Source: Frankiaceae bacterium (lineage in GTDB: Bacteria > Actinomycetota > Actinomycetes > JAVEEJ01). Taken from it: a stretch of 16,244 nt of DNA. The stretch's first letter is position 1; every line of letters begins with the position of its first letter. This document shows, piece by piece, positions 12,932-16,244 of this stretch. A program made the translations under genes and the position numbers. Under the pieces are notes generated by a model, which saw only the letters and a list, made by a program, of their open reading frames with translations, searched no databases and was not told where the DNA came from. The stretch covers positions 1 through 16,244 of the forward strand of contig JAVEEJ010000047.1 in assembly GCA_030840515.1 (NCBI GenBank), read 5' to 3'.

Positions 12932-12937
12932 AGCCTA
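12932..12937 (-). promoter_or_regulatory. -10 box of the nadD operon
   Basis: TAGGCT (fits TAnnnT) lies 7 nt before the GTG start, so transcription would begin at or next to the start codon. No clear -35 at 16-18 bp. Confidence 0.4.
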
Positions 12938-12970
12938 GATCGCCTGCCACCGTCCCCATGGCAGCGGCAC

Positions 12971-13013
12971 GCCCGCCGTACTCGCTTCCTTGAGGGGAAC
13001 GAGTACGACGGGC
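12971..13013 (-). terminator. Strong hairpin after the surface-protein gene
   Basis: The arms at 12971-12984 and 13000-13013 pair over 14 bp with one G-U wobble in minus-strand RNA. They extend inward by 4 bp (TTCC/GGAA, one bulge) to a 6-nt loop. It lies 11 nt past the surface-protein stop and before the nadD promoter. No U run follows, as is common for actinobacterial terminators. The wobble favours action on the minus strand. Confidence 0.7.
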
Positions 13014-13024
13014 GCGACCGTCGA

Positions 13025-14734
13025 TCAGATCCAGGTCGTGGCGCGGCGGCGAGCCAGCGCCAGGCCCAGGCCCAGGCCCACCAGCGTCAGGCCGGCGAAC
13101 GGCAGGACCGGGCTGGTACCGGTGTGAGCCAGCGGCGGGTGGTCGGCCGTGACGGTCGGCACGGTCACCGTGGTCTCCCCCTGGAGGGGCACGATCACGT
13201 CGGTCTGGCCGTTGGCGGTGCCGCTACCGCACAGCGCGGTCGCCGCCGCGTGGTCGGTGAACTTGCCGGCTGCAGTCGAGGCATCGACCCGGATCAGAAT
13301 CTTGAGGTCCTTGGAGGAGTGCGCCGCGATCGGTCCGACGTCGTTCCACTCGACCAGGGTGTCGGTGAGCTTGTTCGCCGTGGGGTCAGCGCTGAGCACC
13401 GTCCAGATGACGCCCTTGGTCGCGGTGACCTCGTCGACGACGTGCACCTTGGTGAGGATGCAGTCGTAGGGGTTGGTCACAGTGATCGTGTAGGTGAAGG
13501 TCTCGCCCGCGCCGACCGGGTCCTTGTCGACCGTCTTGGCGACCGGCAGGGCGCAGGAGACACCGCCTGCAGGTACGCGGGCGGTGGCCTCCATGTGGCC
13601 GATGCGCAGGTCGGCAAGACCGGCGACCACGTTGGTGACGCTGACCACGTCGACCGCGGCGGCGGCCGAGGTCCCGTCAGGCGAGACCACGGCAGCCTTG
13701 GCGAAGTCACCGATCTTGTGCGGCGGGACGCCGATGCGGATCGTGGCCACACCCGGGATCGGGATGGTCAGGCCGGTGTTGCCGAGGATGTCCTGCAGGG
13801 TGACCGACGCGATGGTCATCTTGGTCGCGCCCGTGCCGAGCGTGACGGTGACGACGGGCGTCGACGGGTCGCTGAAGCCCTCAGGGGCGTAGCGGACGAA
13901 TGCGCTGCCAGGCACGCCACCGGCGACCGCCTGCAGCACCCACTGGCCGGCCACGGTGATCTGCAGCTGGTTGGCGGTGCCGGGGAACAGCGTGACCGGG
14001 GCGATGACCTGCCGGTTCTCGGCGAGGAGACCGAGCGCCGTGCCCAGGTTCTGGCCGGTCTTGCTCGTCTGCGGGACGAGCTGGGTGATCGAGCGCGAGA
14101 AGTCAGCGGCGAGCGGGTCGCTCGAGGCGACCGGGGTGGCGCCGGGAACCACGACGGTGTCCGCGGCGTAGCCCTCGCCGAAGCTGATCGGCTTGCCGAG
14201 GATGCAGGTGCCGTCAGGGTTCCAGTTGGCCTCGGCCTTGCCACGCAGCACCGACGCGTCGATGACGGGGTTGGCGGGGAGCGAGAGAACCTCGTCCTGC
14301 TTGCTCTTGCTGGCTGGGGCGGAGACCGCCACCCGCTGGAGCTTCAGCTGGTTCTCCAGCGTCGGCAGCGCCTGCTGAAGGCCGACCTCGGCGCCGGAGC
14401 CGCGCCCGTAGGACTTGTTGCCGTCGAGGTCCCCCGTGCCGGGCAGCTTGGGCTGGACCAGGGCGTTCATCTCGTTCACGTAGGCGGTACCCAGGCCCGC
14501 GGGCCCGACCGTGGCGCCTGAATAGGCGTCCTCAACGGTCACCAGCTGGTTGGGAGCTGCGATGACCCCGCCGAGGTGAGCGACGGTGCCAGTAGCAGCC
14601 GCGTAGGCATTGGATGAGGCGAACGGCGTCGGACTGGCGACCGCTGATGCCGTGCCCTGCAGCGCCACGAGCGGCGCGACGACGAGCAGCGCCGCGGCGA
14701 TGCCGCGCAGCCCTCCACGGGTGTGCTTGCTCAT
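13025..14734 (-). CDS. Secreted, wall-anchored DUF11-type surface protein with LAHTG sorting signal
   Basis: 569 residues from ATG 14734, with a good GAGGGG ribosome site 6 nt upstream; the frame is open to 14962, but those codons lack coding character. A Sec signal peptide (1-31) has basic SKHTRGGLR, a hydrophobic core and likely cleavage after ASA. A large Ala/Thr/Val-rich ectodomain follows, then a DUF11-like beta-sandwich (about 394-505: AGETFTYTITVTNP, VHVVDEVTATKGVIWTV). At the C-terminus is a sortase signal: LAHTG (535-539), a hydrophobic helix and the basic tail ARRRATTWI. LAxTG fits class E-type actinobacterial sortases. Four cysteines (in GTCIL, SCALP, YDCIL and ALCGSG) could form disulfides. 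It is probably a structural or adhesive cell-surface protein; the N-terminal ~360 residues match nothing I recognise. No sortase gene is in the window. Confidence 0.87.
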   Translation of the reverse strand: MSKHTRGGLRGIAAALLVVAPLVALQGTASAVASPTPFASSNAYAAATGTVAHLGGVIAAPNQLVTVEDAYSGATVGPAGLGTAYVNEMNALVQPKLPGTGDLDGNKSYGRGSGAEVGLQQALPTLENQLKLQRVAVSAPASKSKQDEVLSLPANPVIDASVLRGKAEANWNPDGTCILGKPISFGEGYAADTVVVPGATPVASSDPLAADFSRSITQLVPQTSKTGQNLGTALGLLAENRQVIAPVTLFPGTANQLQITVAGQWVLQAVAGGVPGSAFVRYAPEGFSDPSTPVVTVTLGTGATKMTIASVTLQDILGNTGLTIPIPGVATIRIGVPPHKIGDFAKAAVVSPDGTSAAAAVDVVSVTNVVAGLADLRIGHMEATARVPAGGVSCALPVAKTVDKDPVGAGETFTYTITVTNPYDCILTKVHVVDEVTATKGVIWTVLSADPTANKLTDTLVEWNDVGPIAAHSSKDLKILIRVDASTAAGKFTDHAAATALCGSGTANGQTDVIVPLQGETTVTVPTVTADHPPLAHTGTSPVLPFAGLTLVGLGLGLALARRRATTWI

Positions 14735-14781
14735 TCCATTCCCCTCACCGATAGCAGTGTCCGGCCCCAGGACCGAACCAT

Positions 14782-14809
14782 CCGCTACATCCAACGCGCA
14801 CTGTGACAA
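14782..14809 (-). promoter_or_regulatory. Possible promoter of the surface-protein gene
   Basis: TTGTCA (14809-14804), 5/6 to the -35 consensus, is followed after 16 bp by TAGCGG (14787-14782), a poor -10. The start point would lie about 40 nt before the ATG. The weak -10 suggests activator dependence or another sigma factor. Confidence 0.35.
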
Positions 14810-14823
14810 ATGGTTACTAGTCA

Positions 14824-14844
14824 TCACGAGGTATTTCCTCGTGA
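14824..14844. promoter_or_regulatory. Perfect 8-bp inverted repeat upstream of the surface-protein gene
   Basis: Arms TCACGAGG and CCTCGTGA surround a 5-nt AT-rich spacer, 15 bp upstream of the TTGTCA -35 candidate. The form and position fit a binding site for a dimeric regulator. It could also be a hairpin ending the upstream VWA transcript, but no U tract follows. Confidence 0.45.
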
Positions 14845-14887
14845 CACGCCTCACACCCTCGACCAATCGGATGTCCGTCTTGAGCCA

Positions 14888-14897
14888 TATGGCCGAA
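14888..14897. repeat. 10-bp palindrome GCCATATGGC
   Basis: A perfect palindrome 10 bp after the VWA-gene stop, in the same 173-bp gap as the 8-bp inverted repeat. May be a weak terminator element or a protein site; little more can be said. Confidence 0.25.
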
Positions 14898-14907
14898 TTG
14901 AGACCCC

Positions 14908-16244
14908 TCAGACCGGCAGCAGGCGCTCCACGAAGTTCTTGAGCTGGTCGGCGTTGCGGCACTCGACCATCTCGATGACCTGCGAGTACGCCGTCGCTGC
15001 CGAGTCCCCGCTCCCCCAGTACTGGGCCGGCTCGGGGTTGAGCCAGTAGGCGTGCCGGCTCTCCTCCACCAGGTGCTTGAGGGTCTGCAGGCCCGTCGAG
15101 CGGTAGTTGTTGCGCGCGTCCCCGAGGACCAGCAAGGCGGTCCGCGGCGTGATCGCGTCCCGGAAGCGGTCCGCGAACACCTCGAAGGAGTGCCCGTAGT
15201 CACTGTGCCCGTCGAACCAGACGACGTTGGCCTCGGCCGCGACCCGACCCATCGCGTCCACCACGTCGTCGCCGTCGGTGAAGAACCGGGTGACCTCGTC
15301 GCAGGTGTCCACGAAGGCGAACGCGCGCACCTTGGTGAACTGCGAGCGCAGGGCGTAGGCCAGCAGGAGGGTGAAGTGGGCGAAGGAGGTCACCGAACCG
15401 CTGACGTCGCAGAGCACGACGAGCTCGGGCTTGTGCGGCTTGTGGGGCCGGTGCTTGGTCTCGATGGGAACTCCCCCGCTGCCGAGAGATGCCCTTACGG
15501 TGCGGCGGAAGTCCAGCTTTCCGGCGCGACCCAAGCGGCGCTTCGCTGTCAGGCGCGTCGCGAGCCGGCGGGCGAGGGGGTGCACCTGGCGGCGCAGCTC
15601 GGCCAGGTCGGCCCGCGTGGCGCGCAGGAAGTCCACCTGCTCCACGAGCGGCTTGACGGCTGTCTTGGCGACGGCTTCGGGCCCGCGGTCCTCCGCGAGC
15701 AGCCGCCGGATCTCGGCGTCGACGAGCTCCTCGAACTGCTTGATCCGCTCCTCGATGGTCTGCCGGGCGACCCGCTCGGCAAGTCCCCCGCGCTCCTGGC
15801 CGTGCAGGACCTCTTCGAGCAGCGAGGCCATCAGCGTCTGCGGCGAGAGCTGGCGCAGCACCCGGTAGCCGAACCAGCTCTGCCTGCCTGGCTGAGCGTC
15901 TGCCCGCCCGAGCGCCTCGACAGCCTCGCGCGCGAGCCGGCGCAGCCCGACCTCGTCGCCGTCCAGGAGCAGCCGGCGCAGCGCCTCGCGCAGGGCTTCC
16001 GCGTCAGGCGGTGGAGCCTCCTCCGGCGGCGCTGACTCGGTGTGGGAGTCGGCCAGCGGGTCGGCGTACTCGTTGCCCGTAGTCCCCATTGACGGGGGGA
16101 ACCACAGGTCGAAGAGCACGTCGAAGGTGGTCCGGTGAGCAGCCCGCTTGCACAAGGTGGCGGCGAAGGCGGCGCGCAGCGCCTCCCGGTCCATGAGGGG
16201 GGTGACGGTCAGCGCGCGCCCGGCGTCGACGGCCTCAGCGAGCG
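14908..16244 (-). CDS. VWA-domain protein, CoxE-like family (N-terminus beyond right edge)
   Basis: At least 444 residues. The frame is open through the right edge: codons before the in-frame ATG at 16194 read LAEAVDAGRALTVTPL and continue smoothly into MDREALRAAFAATLCKRA, which is the usual interior of CoxE-type N-terminal regions. I therefore treat the gene as cut rather than starting at 16194. The middle (about residues 65-250) is Arg/Glu-rich helical sequence. The C-terminal VWA domain has a MIDAS motif LCDVSGSVTSF (D-x-S-x-S) and later WFDGHSDYGHSF and LVLGDARNNY. CoxE-like proteins usually work with a MoxR-type AAA+ ATPase, which would be expected just upstream, outside the window. Role: probable chaperone or metal-cofactor insertion factor; client unknown. 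Confidence 0.9.
   Translation of the reverse strand, partial: LAEAVDAGRALTVTPLMDREALRAAFAATLCKRAAHRTTFDVLFDLWFPPSMGTTGNEYADPLADSHTESAPPEEAPPPDAEALREALRRLLLDGDEVGLRRLAREAVEALGRADAQPGRQSWFGYRVLRQLSPQTLMASLLEEVLHGQERGGLAERVARQTIEERIKQFEELVDAEIRRLLAEDRGPEAVAKTAVKPLVEQVDFLRATRADLAELRRQVHPLARRLATRLTAKRRLGRAGKLDFRRTVRASLGSGGVPIETKHRPHKPHKPELVVLCDVSGSVTSFAHFTLLLAYALRSQFTKVRAFAFVDTCDEVTRFFTDGDDVVDAMGRVAAEANVVWFDGHSDYGHSFEVFADRFRDAITPRTALLVLGDARNNYRSTGLQTLKHLVEESRHAYWLNPEPAQYWGSGDSAATAYSQVIEMVECRNADQLKNFVERLLPV

Noticed and set aside
12809..14521. Long 570-codon plus-strand open frame opposite the surface-protein gene
   Set aside because: Its product is Arg/Gly/Asp-rich without domains. The minus strand has a signal peptide, DUF11-like domain and sorting signal in frame with a good ribosome site.
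1..16244. CRISPR array, insertion sequence or prophage remnant
   Set aside because: No regularly spaced repeats, transposase motifs or phage-type genes were seen on either strand.

Overview
This window looks like ordinary chromosome from a high-GC actinobacterium. The evidence is the very high GC content, frequent GTG starts, four-base GTGA/ATGA gene overlaps, the nadD / LCP-like / rsfS / histidine-phosphatase gene order, an LAxTG-type wall anchor, and terminators without long U runs. I would not name a genus. Almost everything is on the minus strand; the one clear plus-strand gene is a plsC-type acyltransferase.

From left to right. (1) The first 675 codons of leuS, minus strand and cut by the left edge. 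They are preceded by a classic-looking leucine attenuator: a 12-residue leader peptide with three consecutive Leu codons, an 11-bp hairpin that takes in the leader stop codon, and a terminator hairpin with a U-rich tail. (2) A 61-residue hypothetical protein divergent from the acyltransferase. (3) A GAF-SpoIIE (PP2C-type) phosphatase convergent with the acyltransferase; both stop codons lie in one small palindrome. (4) A six-gene cluster transcribed as apbE, response regulator, histidine kinase, ferric-reductase-like flavohaem oxidoreductase, FMN-binding protein 1, FMN-binding protein 2. ApbE attaches FMN to the threonine of SGAT motifs, and both small exported proteins carry such a motif. The cluster therefore reads as a self-contained extracytosolic electron-transfer module with its own two-component control. 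(5) tRNA-Ala(GGC), with the G3:U70 identity pair. (6) A tight housekeeping operon: nadD, a degenerate LytR-CpsA-Psr-like protein with a LytR_C domain, rsfS, and a GpgP-like histidine phosphatase. (7) A strong 14-bp hairpin, then a secreted DUF11-type surface protein with a C-terminal LAHTG sorting signal. (8) A CoxE-like VWA protein whose N-terminus lies beyond the right edge.

Two things deserve attention first: the flavinylation / ferric-reductase / two-component module, and the leuS leader-peptide attenuator. Smaller points are three likely leaderless starts (leader peptide, nadD, apbE), an LCP-like protein that has apparently lost its ligand-binding arginines, an ApbE with an altered HxxDPxTG segment and no export signal, and palindromes upstream of the surface-protein and phosphatase genes. 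No gene-free stretch exceeds about 190 bases. I saw no insertion sequence, CRISPR array or phage gene.
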